Of a DNA stretch of 64,000 bases, positions 44,382 to 52,648 are shown in pieces. Origin of the DNA: Streptomyces sp. MNU76 (GTDB lineage Bacteria; Actinomycetota; Actinomycetes; Streptomycetales; Streptomycetaceae); assembly GCF_020982545.1 (NCBI RefSeq), contig NZ_JAJKLK010000022.1:1-64000 (forward strand). Reading direction: 5' to 3'. A program made the translations under genes and the position numbers. Position 1 is the stretch's first letter. The number at the start of each line of letters is the position of its first letter. The notes beneath the pieces are model-generated. The model saw nothing but the letters and a program-made list of their open reading frames with translations, made no database searches and was not told where the DNA came from.

Positions 44382-45596
44382 TCACCCGTCCAGCTGTTCC
44401 AGCGTCGCGTGGGACGGGCCTGTGCGGGCCTGGAGGTCCCGGGCCACGTCCTCCGCCGCGCCCAGCACCCGGACCGCGTTCCGCCAGGTCAGCTTGGCCA
44501 GGTCGGTCCGCGACCAGCCCCGGTCGAGCAGCTCGGCGATCAGGTGCGGGTAGCAGGAGACGTCGCCGAGGCCCTCCGGGGTGAAGGCCGTGCCGTCGTA
44601 GTCGCCGCCGATGCCGAGGTGGTCGATGCCGGTGACCTCGCGCATGTGGTCGAGATGGTCCGCGACCGTGGCCACCGTGGCGACCGGACGGGGGTTCTGC
44701 TCCTCGAAGGCGCGGTGGACCGCCATCGCCTCGGGGGTGGTGTCGAGGTGGTGCAGACCGTGGACCCGCATGTTCTCGTCGGCGGCGGCCGTCCAGTCGA
44801 CGGCGGCCTGGAGCACGAACTTCGGGACGAACGTCACCATCGCCACTCCCCCGTTGGCCGGGAGCCGCTCCAGGACGTCGTCCGGGATGTTGCGGGGGTG
44901 GTCGCAGACGGCCCGCGAGGAGGAGTGGGAGAAGATCACCGGGGCGACGGACGCGTCGAGCGCGTCCCGCATCGTCGTCGCGGCCACGTGCGAGAGGTCG
45001 ACGAGCATCCCCTCGCGGTTCATCTCCCGCACCACCGCGCGGCCGAAGTCGGTGAGGCCGCCGACGGCCGCCTCGTCCGTCGCGGAGTCGGCCCAGGCGA
45101 TGTTGTGGTTGTGGGTGAGCGTCATGTAGCGGACGCCGAGGGCGTACAGCATCCGCAGCGTGGCGAGGCTGTTGTCGATGGAGTGGCCGCCCTCGGCACC
45201 CATCAGGGAGGCGATCCGGCCCTCGGCGCGGGCCGCCTCCATCTCGGCGGCGGTCAGCGCGGCCCGCAGCTCCGCGGGGTGACGGTCGAGCAACCGCCGT
45301 ACGCAGTCGATCTGTTCGAGGGTCGCGGTGACGGCGCCCGGCCGGTCGGAGGGGACGTACACCGACCAGAACTGCGCCCCCACCCCGCCCGCGCGCAGCC
45401 GCGCCAGGTCGGTGTGGAGGAAGGCGCTCTGGTCGCCGGTGATGTCCCGCGCGTCCAGGTCGTAGCCGACCTGCTCACGCAGCGCCCAGGGCAGGTCGTT
45501 GTGCCCGTCCGCGACCGGGAACTCCCGCAGCAGCTCCCGGGCCGCCTCCAGCGATGTCATGGTCATCTCCCCCGTGTCCCCCGTCATGTCGGTCAC
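44382..45596 (-). CDS. Membrane-dipeptidase-family (renal dipeptidase, M19) enzyme
   Basis: A 404-residue zinc peptidase of the amidohydrolase fold that would hydrolyse dipeptides, often with D- or beta-lactam-like residues at the second position. Ligands are present: H32 and D34 in ADGHNDLPWALR, E135 in MGAEGGHSID, H203 in LVDLSHVAATT and H224 in FSHSSSRAV, plus GIGGDYDGTAF. There is no signal peptide, so it is probably cytosolic. Starts at GTG 45596 or an internal ATG (MTSLEAARELL) with GGGGGAG six bases before it are both possible. It follows purE by 13 bp, suggesting co-transcription with purK-purE. Confidence 0.93.
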   Translation of the reverse strand: MTDMTGDTGEMTMTSLEAARELLREFPVADGHNDLPWALREQVGYDLDARDITGDQSAFLHTDLARLRAGGVGAQFWSVYVPSDRPGAVTATLEQIDCVRRLLDRHPAELRAALTAAEMEAARAEGRIASLMGAEGGHSIDNSLATLRMLYALGVRYMTLTHNHNIAWADSATDEAAVGGLTDFGRAVVREMNREGMLVDLSHVAATTMRDALDASVAPVIFSHSSSRAVCDHPRNIPDDVLERLPANGGVAMVTFVPKFVLQAAVDWTAAADENMRVHGLHHLDTTPEAMAVHRAFEEQNPRPVATVATVADHLDHMREVTGIDHLGIGGDYDGTAFTPEGLGDVSCYPHLIAELLDRGWSRTDLAKLTWRNAVRVLGAAEDVARDLQARTGPSHATLEQLDG

Positions 45597-45609
45597 GTCT
45601 GCCCTACGT

Positions 45610-46143
45610 CTACTTCCCGAAGCCGAAGCCGCCGCCCGATCCCTCGACCTTGGTGCGCAGGCGCTTGCCCTTCTCGGTCGCCTGGTCGTTCAGCTCCTGC
45701 TGGAACTCCCGCATACGGCCGAGGAGTTCCTCGTCGTGCGCGGCGAGGATGCGCGCGGCCAGCAGGCCGGCGTTGCGGGCGCCGGCGACGGAGACCGTCG
45801 CGACGGGCACACCGGCCGGCATCTGCACGATCGACAGCAGGGAGTCCATGCCGTCGAGGTACTTCAGCGGCACCGGCACGCCGATGACCGGCAGCGGGGT
45901 CACGGACGCGAGCATGCCGGGCAGATGGGCGGCACCGCCCGCGCCCGCGATGATCACCTTGACGCCCCGGTCCGCGGCCTCCTCGCCGTACGCGATCATC
46001 TCGCGCGGCATCCGGTGCGCCGAGACGACGTCGACCTCGTACGCGATCTCGAACTCGTCGAGGGCCTGCGCGGCGGCCTCCATGACGGGCCAGTCGGAGT
46101 CCGACCCCATGACGATGCCTACGACGGGGCTCACAGGGCTCAT
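45610..46143 (-). CDS. purE: N5-carboxyaminoimidazole ribonucleotide mutase (PurE)
   Basis: The enzyme converts N5-CAIR to CAIR in de novo purine synthesis. The 177-residue protein has the class I PurE core: VGIVMGSDSDWPVMEAAAQA, VDVVSAHRMPREMIAYGEEA, IIAGAGGAAHLPGMLASVTP and SLLSIVQMPAGVPVATVSV. The C-terminus ends Gly/Phe-rich. Its ATG overlaps the stop of purK by ATGA, so the pair is translationally coupled and the products act in sequence. Confidence 0.97.
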   Translation of the reverse strand: MSPVSPVVGIVMGSDSDWPVMEAAAQALDEFEIAYEVDVVSAHRMPREMIAYGEEAADRGVKVIIAGAGGAAHLPGMLASVTPLPVIGVPVPLKYLDGMDSLLSIVQMPAGVPVATVSVAGARNAGLLAARILAAHDEELLGRMREFQQELNDQATEKGKRLRTKVEGSGGGFGFGK

Positions 46144-47300
46144 TCGGTGATCGTGCCTCTCAGGTATCCGGCGGCGTGACGGGCGCGCTCCAGCACGTCG
46201 TCGAGGTCGTCGCCGTAGGTGTTGACGTGACCGACCTTACGGCCGGGCTTCACGTCCTTTCCGTACATGTGGATCTTGAGCCGCGGGTCGCGGGCCATGC
46301 AGTGCAGGTACGCCGAGTACATGTCCGGGTAGTCGCCACCGAGGACGTTGACCATGACGGTCCACCGGGCGCGGGGGCGCGGGTCGCCGAGCGGGAGGTC
46401 GAGGACGGCCCGTACGTGGTTGGCGAACTGCGAGGTGATCGCGCCGTCCTGGCTCCAGTGGCCGGAGTTGTGGGGGCGCATCGCCAGCTCGTTGACCAGG
46501 ATGCGGCCGTCCCGGGTCTGGAACAGCTCGACCGCCAGGTGGCCGACCACGTCCAGTTCCTTGGCGATGCGCAGCGCCATCTCCTCGGCGCGCAGCGCGA
46601 GCGCCTCCTCCAGGTCTGGCGCCGGCGCGATCACGGTGTCGCAGACGCCGTCGACCTGCCGCGACTCCACCACCGGGTAGGCGACGGCCTGGCCGTGCGG
46701 CGACCGTACGACGTTGGCCGCCAGCTCCCGCACGAAGTCGACCTTCTCCTCCGCGAGGACCGGGACGCCGGCGCGGAAGGGCTCGGCGGCGTCCTCGGCC
46801 GAGCGGACGACCCACACGCCCTTGCCGTCGTAGCCGCCGCGGACCGTCTTGAGGATGACCGGAAACCCGTCGCCCTCGGCGCCCTCGGGGAGGCCCTCGG
46901 CGGCGAACGCGGCCACGTCGTCGGGGTCCGCGACGATGCGGTGCCGTGGACAGGGCACTCCGATCGCGTCGAGCTTCGCCCTCATCACCCCCTTGTCCTG
47001 GGCGTGCTGGAGCGCCTCCGGGCCGGGGCGCACGGGGATGCCGTCCGCCTCCAGCGCCCGTAGATGCTCGGTGGGTACGTGTTCGTGATCGAAGGTGATC
47101 ACGTCGCAGCCCTGCGCGAACGCACGCAGCGTGTCCAGGTCGCGGTAGTCGCCGATGACGACATCACCGACGACCTGCGCCGCGGAATCCTGAGGGGTGT
47201 CACTGAGGAGCTTGAACCTGATGCCGAGCGGGATGCCCGCCTCGTGTGTCATACGAGCGAGCTGGCCACCGCCGACCATGCCGACTACCGGGAACGTCAC
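46140..47300 (-). CDS. purK: N5-carboxyaminoimidazole ribonucleotide synthase (PurK)
   Basis: This ATP-grasp enzyme makes N5-CAIR from AIR, ATP and bicarbonate, the substrate for PurE. The 386-residue protein starts at a GTG (VTFPVVGMVGGGQLARMTHE). It carries the ATP-grasp elements FPVILKTVRGGYDGKGVWVV, the metal-site stretch HLAVELFQTRDGRILVNELA and AMRPHNSGHWSQDGAITSQF. It is divergent from gtrA. An unrelated dipeptidase gene follows purE on the same strand. Confidence 0.97.
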   Translation of the reverse strand: MTFPVVGMVGGGQLARMTHEAGIPLGIRFKLLSDTPQDSAAQVVGDVVIGDYRDLDTLRAFAQGCDVITFDHEHVPTEHLRALEADGIPVRPGPEALQHAQDKGVMRAKLDAIGVPCPRHRIVADPDDVAAFAAEGLPEGAEGDGFPVILKTVRGGYDGKGVWVVRSAEDAAEPFRAGVPVLAEEKVDFVRELAANVVRSPHGQAVAYPVVESRQVDGVCDTVIAPAPDLEEALALRAEEMALRIAKELDVVGHLAVELFQTRDGRILVNELAMRPHNSGHWSQDGAITSQFANHVRAVLDLPLGDPRPRARWTVMVNVLGGDYPDMYSAYLHCMARDPRLKIHMYGKDVKPGRKVGHVNTYGDDLDDVLERARHAAGYLRGTITE

Positions 47301-47570
47301 GCCCCCAGGGTATCGGCCACGGAATCGGCCACTCCCGGGTGCCCGATTTCCCCGCCCGTCTCCCCCTGGACCGGCCCGGACCTCCTCCGTGTCCGGGCTG
47401 TGAGGTTCTGCACAGGCATGGCCCAGGGGCGCTGGTTAGCATGGCTGGACCAGTGGATGTCGACGGAAGATCAATTCTTCTCCGGTCATCCAGATCTTTT
47501 CGGACGGGACAGCGACCCGGCTGACCACCGGCACGACACCGACCGGAACCGAGCGACGGGGCCGCACACG

Positions 47571-48113
47571 ATGGGAAGTACCAGCTCGGGGCTTGATACG
47601 AGGCCCCGCGGCGCCCTGCGCCGCCGACTCGACCTGCTGGTCCGTGAGGTCGCCAAGTTCGGCGCGGTGGGCGGTGCGGGGCTGCTGGTGAACCTCGGGG
47701 TGTTCAACCTCGTGCGCCACACCACCGAGCTCCAGGTGGTCCGGGCCAGCGTCATCGCCACGGTCGTCGCCATCGCGTTCAACTACGTGGGCTTCCGCCA
47801 CTTCACGTACCGGGACCGCGACAAGAGCCGCCGCACGAAGGAACTGACACTGTTCCTGCTGTTCAGCGCGGTCGGCCTGGTCATCGAGAACGGCGTCCTC
47901 TACACGGCCACGTACGGCTTCGGCTGGGACAGCCCCCTGCAGTCCAACGTCTTCAAGTTCCTCGGCATCGGCGTCGCGACCCTCTTCCGGTTCTGGTCGT
48001 ACCGCAGCTGGGTGTTCCGGGCCCTCCCGGCCCGCGAGACGGTGGCCGACGCGGAATCGTTCCTGGAAGCGGAATCCGCCCACCCGCGGACGGTCACGGG
48101 CAAACGCCGCTGA
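47571..48113 (+). CDS. GtrA-family membrane protein
   Basis: The 180-residue protein starts MGSTSSGLDTRPRGALRRRL and has four membrane helices in the GtrA pattern: EVAKFGAVGGAGLLVNLGVF, VIATVVAIAFNYVGFRHFTY, FLLFSAVGLVIENGVLYTAT and FKFLGIGVATLFRFWSYRSW. GtrA proteins are thought to help flip polyprenyl-phosphate sugars used for surface polysaccharides and teichoic acids. Upstream in-frame starts exist, but the conserved region begins shortly after this ATG. It is divergent from purK. A dispersed repeat lies just past the stop. Confidence 0.93.
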   Translation: MGSTSSGLDTRPRGALRRRLDLLVREVAKFGAVGGAGLLVNLGVFNLVRHTTELQVVRASVIATVVAIAFNYVGFRHFTYRDRDKSRRTKELTLFLLFSAVGLVIENGVLYTATYGFGWDSPLQSNVFKFLGIGVATLFRFWSYRSWVFRALPARETVADAESFLEAESAHPRTVTGKRR

Positions 48114-48118
48114 GGGAG

Positions 48119-48167
48119 CACGCCCTGCTTTTCAGGGGCGCGGGGGACTGCGCGAGAAGCCCCACCG
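48119..48167. repeat. Dispersed G/C-rich 3'-end repeat, copy 7 (inverse orientation)
   Basis: TTTTCAGGGGCGCGGGGGAC then TGCGCGAGAAGCCCCACCGG, the reverse of the core, begins right after the gtrA stop. Further on, GCCGAGT is repeated three times in tandem near 48268-48290. Confidence 0.7.
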
Positions 48168-48298
48168 GAGGCCCCCGGAAGCCCCACCGGACCGGCAGCC
48201 GCCGTCCTGCGGCCCGGAAAGGCCGCGGCTCGTCCGCGAACCCTCACACCGACCGCCGGGTGCCGCCGCCGAGTGCCGAGTGCCGAGTGACCGTCGGT

Positions 48299-49567
48299 CT
48301 ACCTGACCGGCCGGTGCTCGCCGGCAGGCGTGCGCACCGGCGTGCGCGACAGGAACAGTCCGAACACCGGCGGCTGCGCCTGGAGCATCTCCAGGCGGCC
48401 GCCGTCGGCCTCGGCGAGGTCACGTGCGACGGCCAGCCCGATGCCCGTCGAGTTGCGCCCGCTGATCGCCCGCTCGAAGATCCGCGCGCCGAGGTCGGCC
48501 GGTACGCCGGGCCCCTCGTCGGTGACCTCGATCACCGCCTGGTTCCCGGTGACGCGGGTGCGCAGCGCGACCGTACCGCCCCCGTGCATCAGCGAGTTCT
48601 CGATCAGCGCGGCCAGCACCTGCGCGACCGCGCCGGGCGTGCCCACGGCCTGGAGGTGCCGCTTGCCGGAGCTGACGACGGCCCGCCCGGCGCTGCGGTA
48701 GGCCGGCCGCCACTCCTCCAGCTGCTGCTTGATGACCTCGTCGAGTTCGAAGGAGACGGCGGAACCGTTGCGGGGGTCGCGGGAGTTGGTCAGGAGCCGC
48801 TCCACGACGTCCGTGAGCCGCTCGACCTGGGTGAGCGCGATGTGCGCCTCCTCCTTCACCGTGTCGATGTCGTCGGTGAGGGTGATCTCCTCCAACCGCA
48901 TCGACAGCGCGGTCAGCGGTGTGCGCAGCTGGTGGGACGCGTCCGCGGCGAGGCGCCGCTCGGCGGTCAGCATGCGGCCGATGCGTTCGGCGGAGGCGTC
49001 CAGCACGTCGGCGACCCGGTCGAGCTCGGGGACGCCGTAGCGCTTGTGGCGGGGGCGCGGGTCGCCGGAGCCGAGCCGTTCGGCGGTCTCGGCGAGGTCG
49101 GTGAGGGGGGAGGCGAGGCGGTTGGCCTGGCGTACGGCGAGGACGACGGCCGCGATGACGGCCAGCAGGGCGACGGCCGCGATGATCAGCAGCGTCCGGC
49201 CGACCTCGCGGCTGACCGCCGAGCGGGACTCCTCGACCGTGACGACCTCGTCCTTCTCGCCGGTGGCCTGGTGGCTGATGACGTCGCCGACGGGCTTCTC
49301 GCCGATCTCGATCGTGGACTGGCCGGGGATCTCGATACGGGCGTAGCGCTCGTCGCCGACCTGGTCCCGGAGGACCTCGGCGGTGATCCTCTCGTCGCTG
49401 ATGATCCGGCTGTCCACGATGCTCGTCAGCTGGACCGCCTCGGACTCCACGCGTTCCTCGGCGCTGTTGCTGATCGTCCGGGTCTCGACGATGACCAGGG
49501 AGACGCCGAAGACGGCGATGACCACGAGGACCACGGCGAGGGTGGACTGGATGAGACGGCGACGCAC
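48299..49567 (-). CDS. Sensor histidine kinase
   Basis: A 422-residue kinase starting at a GTG (VRRRLIQSTLAVVLVVIAVF). It has two membrane helices (about 8-28 and 125-147) around an extracytoplasmic sensor of about 95 residues, then HAMP (148-200), a dimerisation helix with phospho-acceptor H212 in DASHQLRTPLTAL, and an ATPase domain with N-box ENSLMHGG, DEGPGVP and STGIGLAVARD. It is the partner of the response-regulator gene 208 bp upstream on the same strand. The stimulus is unknown; the sensor has no Cys and looks like a short extracellular domain. Confidence 0.95.
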   Translation of the reverse strand: MRRRLIQSTLAVVLVVIAVFGVSLVIVETRTISNSAEERVESEAVQLTSIVDSRIISDERITAEVLRDQVGDERYARIEIPGQSTIEIGEKPVGDVISHQATGEKDEVVTVEESRSAVSREVGRTLLIIAAVALLAVIAAVVLAVRQANRLASPLTDLAETAERLGSGDPRPRHKRYGVPELDRVADVLDASAERIGRMLTAERRLAADASHQLRTPLTALSMRLEEITLTDDIDTVKEEAHIALTQVERLTDVVERLLTNSRDPRNGSAVSFELDEVIKQQLEEWRPAYRSAGRAVVSSGKRHLQAVGTPGAVAQVLAALIENSLMHGGGTVALRTRVTGNQAVIEVTDEGPGVPADLGARIFERAISGRNSTGIGLAVARDLAEADGGRLEMLQAQPPVFGLFLSRTPVRTPAGEHRPVR

Positions 49568-49660
49568 GGTTGCCCTCCGGGCGGGCGGGTGTTCCTGGAC
49601 CTCTGATTGTGCGGCACCCGGCGCCCGCCGCGGAGCGGGGGCGGTGCCGGGGGCGAAGCC

Positions 49661-49695
49661 CCGTCAGGGGCGCGGGAACTGCGCGACCGGCCACG
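49661..49695. repeat. Dispersed G/C-rich repeat, copy 8 (inverse, shortened core)
   Basis: CCCCGTCAGGGGCGCGGGAA followed by CTGCGCGACCGGCC is the reverse of the core with a shorter G run. It lies between the response-regulator and kinase genes. Confidence 0.65.
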
Positions 49696-49775
49696 ACGTG
49701 CCCGCGGCCCGCCCCACGACCCCGCACCCGAGCCGTGCCGTGCCGTGAGACGCCCGGCTCAGCCCTCGGCAGGGG

Positions 49776-50453
49776 TCAGTTCTTCTCGAACCGGAAGCCG
49801 ACCCCGCGCACCGTCGCGATGTACCGCGGATTCGCCGCGTCGTCGCCCAGCTTCTTGCGCAGCCAGGAGATGTGCATGTCGAGGGTCTTCGTCGAGGACC
49901 ACCAGGTCGTGTCCCAGACCTCGCGCATCAGCTGGTCACGGGTGACGACCCGGCCGGCGTCGCGCACGAGCACCCGCAGCAGGTCGAACTCCTTGGCCGT
50001 GAGCTGGAGTTCCTCGTCCCCCATCCACGCCCGGTGGGACTCGACGTCGATCCGCACGCCATGGGTGGCGGGCGGCTGCGCCGGCTCCGTCGAACCGCGC
50101 CGCAGCAGGGCCCGCACGCGGGCGAGCAGCTCGGCGAGCCGGAAGGGCTTGGTGACGTAGTCGTCGGCGCCCGCGTCGAGGCCGACGACGGTGTCCACCT
50201 CGTCCGCGCGCGCGGTCAGGATGAGGATCGGCACGGTGTGGCCCTCGGCCCGCAGCCGTCGGGCGACCTCCAGGCCGTCCATGCCGGGCAGCCCCAGGTC
50301 CAGGACGACCAGGTCGACGCCACCCTGCATTCCGGCGTCCAGCGCGGTGGGGCCGTCCTCGCGGACCTCCACCTCGTACCCCTCCCGACGCAGTGCGCGG
50401 GCCAGCGGCTCCGAGATGGACGCGTCGTCCTCGGCGAGCAGTACACGGGTCAT
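49776..50453 (-). CDS. OmpR/PhoB-type response regulator
   Basis: A 225-residue protein (start MTRVLLAEDDASISEPLARA). The receiver domain has the acidic pair at residues 9-10, phospho-acceptor D52 in VVLDLGLPGMDG, Thr in ILTARADE and Lys in DYVTKPFRLAELLARVR. The C-terminal winged helix is of the trans_reg_C type (LTAKEFDLLRVLVRDAGRVV, MHISWLRKKLGDDAANPRYI, TVRGVGFRFEK). The histidine kinase gene follows on the same strand. Targets are unknown; the divergent POT transporter gene is a natural candidate. An in-frame upstream start at 50561 adds 36 unrelated residues and is rejected. Confidence 0.95.
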   Translation of the reverse strand: MTRVLLAEDDASISEPLARALRREGYEVEVREDGPTALDAGMQGGVDLVVLDLGLPGMDGLEVARRLRAEGHTVPILILTARADEVDTVVGLDAGADDYVTKPFRLAELLARVRALLRRGSTEPAQPPATHGVRIDVESHRAWMGDEELQLTAKEFDLLRVLVRDAGRVVTRDQLMREVWDTTWWSSTKTLDMHISWLRKKLGDDAANPRYIATVRGVGFRFEKN

Positions 50454-50931
50454 GGGGTGATGGTAGTCCGCCGAGAACCGCAGGTGGAGGGTGATCGGGA
50501 AGCACGATTCACACCTTTGTCCAACGGTTCTCTTACTCTCCCGGGGCATGATCCACTGCACTGGGCGTTTCGTCCGTCACCGGTGAAGATCCGCGTCACC
50601 GCGTGGAGATGGCGGCCGGGTCCGACGAGGATCCCGCGCCGGTCCCGTGAACGGTGCGTCGCCGCGCCGCGCCCTGCGCGTCCCCTTCCTGCGCCTGCAC
50701 GACCTGAACCCCCGACCGACCTTCGAATATGCGATCACCAGGGCTTTCTTACCCGTGATTCGACTCTCAAGGCCTTCCGGATCCTGCGTCCTCCTGGCGT
50801 ATGGTGACGGAACGCCTGTAGCTACATGCGGGGACCTTTGGCGGCATATATGCGCTGAAGGTCTCTTTCATGTGCGGAACCACCTGTGGGCGCGCCCCCA
50901 CGTGCGCCGTCCCGAACTGCAAGGAACAACC
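50454..50931. other. Long divergent region between the response regulator and the POT transporter
   Basis: This 478-bp spacer contains A/T-richer islands (for example around 50720-50760 and 50843-50852) in an otherwise G/C-rich stretch. No reading frame has the codon bias of the neighbours. It presumably holds both promoters and a long leader for the transporter. I see no clear terminator or riboswitch. Confidence 0.5.
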
Positions 50932-52437
50932 ATGGCGTCCAGCCTGACGAAGGACTCGGCCGGCCGGGGAACCCCCGGCACCGAGGGCACCTTCTTCGGC
51001 CACCCCCGCGGACTGGCCACACTCTTCATGACCGAGATGTGGGAGCGATTCTCCTACTACGGAATGAAGGCTCTTCTCCCGCTGTACCTGGTGGCCCCGA
51101 GCGGCCTGAACCTCGGCGCGGCGACTGCGATCACCATCGGCTCGGTGTACGCGTCACTGGTGTACTTGCTCACCCTGCCCGGCGGATGGGTCGCGGACCG
51201 CTTCCTCGGCCCTCGCAGGACGGTCGCCCTCGCGGGCCTGGTCATCATGGCGGGGCACCTGACGTTGGCCCTGCCGTCGGCCGGAACCTTCTACATCGGC
51301 CTGGCGCTCGTCGCGATCGGCTCGGGTTTGCTGAAGGCCAACATCTCGACGATGGTCGGCCACCTCTACGACGGCCCCGACGACCCGCGCCGGGACGGCG
51401 GCTTCACCCTCTTCTACATCGGCATCAACGCGGGCGCCTTCGCCGCGCCGCTGCTCATCGGCACCGTCGGCGAGAAGGTGAACTGGCACCTCGGGTTCGC
51501 TCTGGCCGCGCTCGGCATGGGACTGGGTCTGGCGCAATTCCTGATCGGCAGCCGCCATCTGAGCGAGCGCAGCGAGATCGTCCCGACGCCGATGTCCTCC
51601 GAGGAGAAGTCGGCCATCCTGCGCAAGGGTCTGCTGTGGCTGGCCGTTCCGGTGATCTTCTACGCCGTCGTGGGCTTCGCCGGCCTCTACACCCTCAACT
51701 GGGCGATCATCCCGCTCACGGCGATCGGCCTGATCATCCCGATCTGGGTCATCGCCCGCATCAAGCGGGACCGTGCCCTGGACTCCGTCGAGCAGTCCAA
51801 GATGTCGGCGTTCATCTGGTTCTTCGTCGCCGCTGCGGTCTTCTGGATGATCTACGACCAGGGCGCCTCCACCCTGGCGATCTTCGCCAAGGAGTCGGCC
51901 GACAACAGCGTGCTCGGCCGGGAGTTCCCGGTCTCGTGGTACCAGTCCCTCAACCCGGTCATGATCATGGCGGCGGCGCCCGTCTTCGCCTGGTTGTGGG
52001 TGTGGCTGAACCGGCGGGGCCAGGAGCCCAGCACGATCGCCAAGTTCGCCACAGCGCTGCTGCTGATCGGCGCGTCCTTCTTCCTCTTCCTCGCCCCGCT
52101 GGCGATCACCGGGGACGGGCAGAAGGCCGCCGCGTCGTGGATCGCCGCGATCTACTTCGTCCAGACCCTCGGTGAGCTGACGCTCTCCCCGGTGGGTCTG
52201 TCGGTCACCACGAAGATGGCACCGGCGAAGTACGCCTCCCAGATGATGGGAGTCTGGTTCCTCGCGGTCACCGCGGGCGACTCGGTCACCGCGCTGCTCT
52301 CCAACCCGGCCGTCGGCGGCGTCAACCTCGACCGGAGCGGCTTCGTCGCCGTCGAGGCCACGCTGGCGGCGATCGCCGGTGCCGCACTGTTCCTGTACCG
52401 CGGCAAGGTCAAGCGGCTGATGGGCGACGTCCACTGA
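50932..52437 (+). CDS. POT/PTR-family proton-dependent peptide transporter
   Basis: A 501-residue membrane protein (start MASSLTKDSAGRGTPGTEGT) with 12-14 helices. The proton-coupling ExxER motif is visible in FMTEMWERFSYYGMKALLPL, followed by GGWVADRFLGPRRTVALAGL and the PTR2 signature TLFYIGINAGAFAAPLLIG. Late helices contain LGELTLSPVGLSVTTKMAPA, including the conserved E in the GE(L)xxSPVGL motif. It imports di- and tripeptides with protons. AAGGAAC lies shortly upstream of the ATG. A strong hairpin closes the gene. Confidence 0.95.
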   Translation: MASSLTKDSAGRGTPGTEGTFFGHPRGLATLFMTEMWERFSYYGMKALLPLYLVAPSGLNLGAATAITIGSVYASLVYLLTLPGGWVADRFLGPRRTVALAGLVIMAGHLTLALPSAGTFYIGLALVAIGSGLLKANISTMVGHLYDGPDDPRRDGGFTLFYIGINAGAFAAPLLIGTVGEKVNWHLGFALAALGMGLGLAQFLIGSRHLSERSEIVPTPMSSEEKSAILRKGLLWLAVPVIFYAVVGFAGLYTLNWAIIPLTAIGLIIPIWVIARIKRDRALDSVEQSKMSAFIWFFVAAAVFWMIYDQGASTLAIFAKESADNSVLGREFPVSWYQSLNPVMIMAAAPVFAWLWVWLNRRGQEPSTIAKFATALLLIGASFFLFLAPLAITGDGQKAAASWIAAIYFVQTLGELTLSPVGLSVTTKMAPAKYASQMMGVWFLAVTAGDSVTALLSNPAVGGVNLDRSGFVAVEATLAAIAGAALFLYRGKVKRLMGDVH

Positions 52438-52449
52438 GATCGACGGCTT

Positions 52450-52494
52450 CGCGGGGCCCGGCTCGCCCGGAAACGAGACGTACCGGGCCCCGCG
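52450..52494 (+). terminator. Hairpin terminator after the peptide transporter
   Basis: A perfect 12-bp stem CGCGGGGCCCGG/CCGGGCCCCGCG around a 21-nt loop begins 12 bp past the stop codon. Confidence 0.8.
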
Positions 52495-52525
52495 ACGCAT
52501 GACGCGCACGAGCCGTTCGTGAGGG

Positions 52526-52624
52526 CTACTTCCTCCGCGTCTCCACTCCGCCGCCCCTAGGGAAGTTCTTGAAGCCGCAGCGGACGGTGGACTTCTTCTT
52601 CGGTGAAGCCCAGTCGCCGCCCAT
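52526..52624 (-). CDS. Possible 32-residue basic ORF after the secreted-protein gene
   Basis: An ATG frame (MGGDWASPKKKSTVRCGFKN, then FPRGGGVETRRK) has strongly G/C-biased third positions, as real Streptomyces genes do, while the two alternative frames do not. It is in the same frame as the upstream gene, separated from it by that gene's TGA and a short stretch. It may therefore be a relic or read-through extension of that C-terminus rather than a separate gene. No clear ribosome-binding site is seen. Confidence 0.3.
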   Translation of the reverse strand: MGGDWASPKKKSTVRCGFKNFPRGGGVETRRK

Positions 52625-52648
52625 GGGTTCAGGGCTGCCGCAGCGAGC

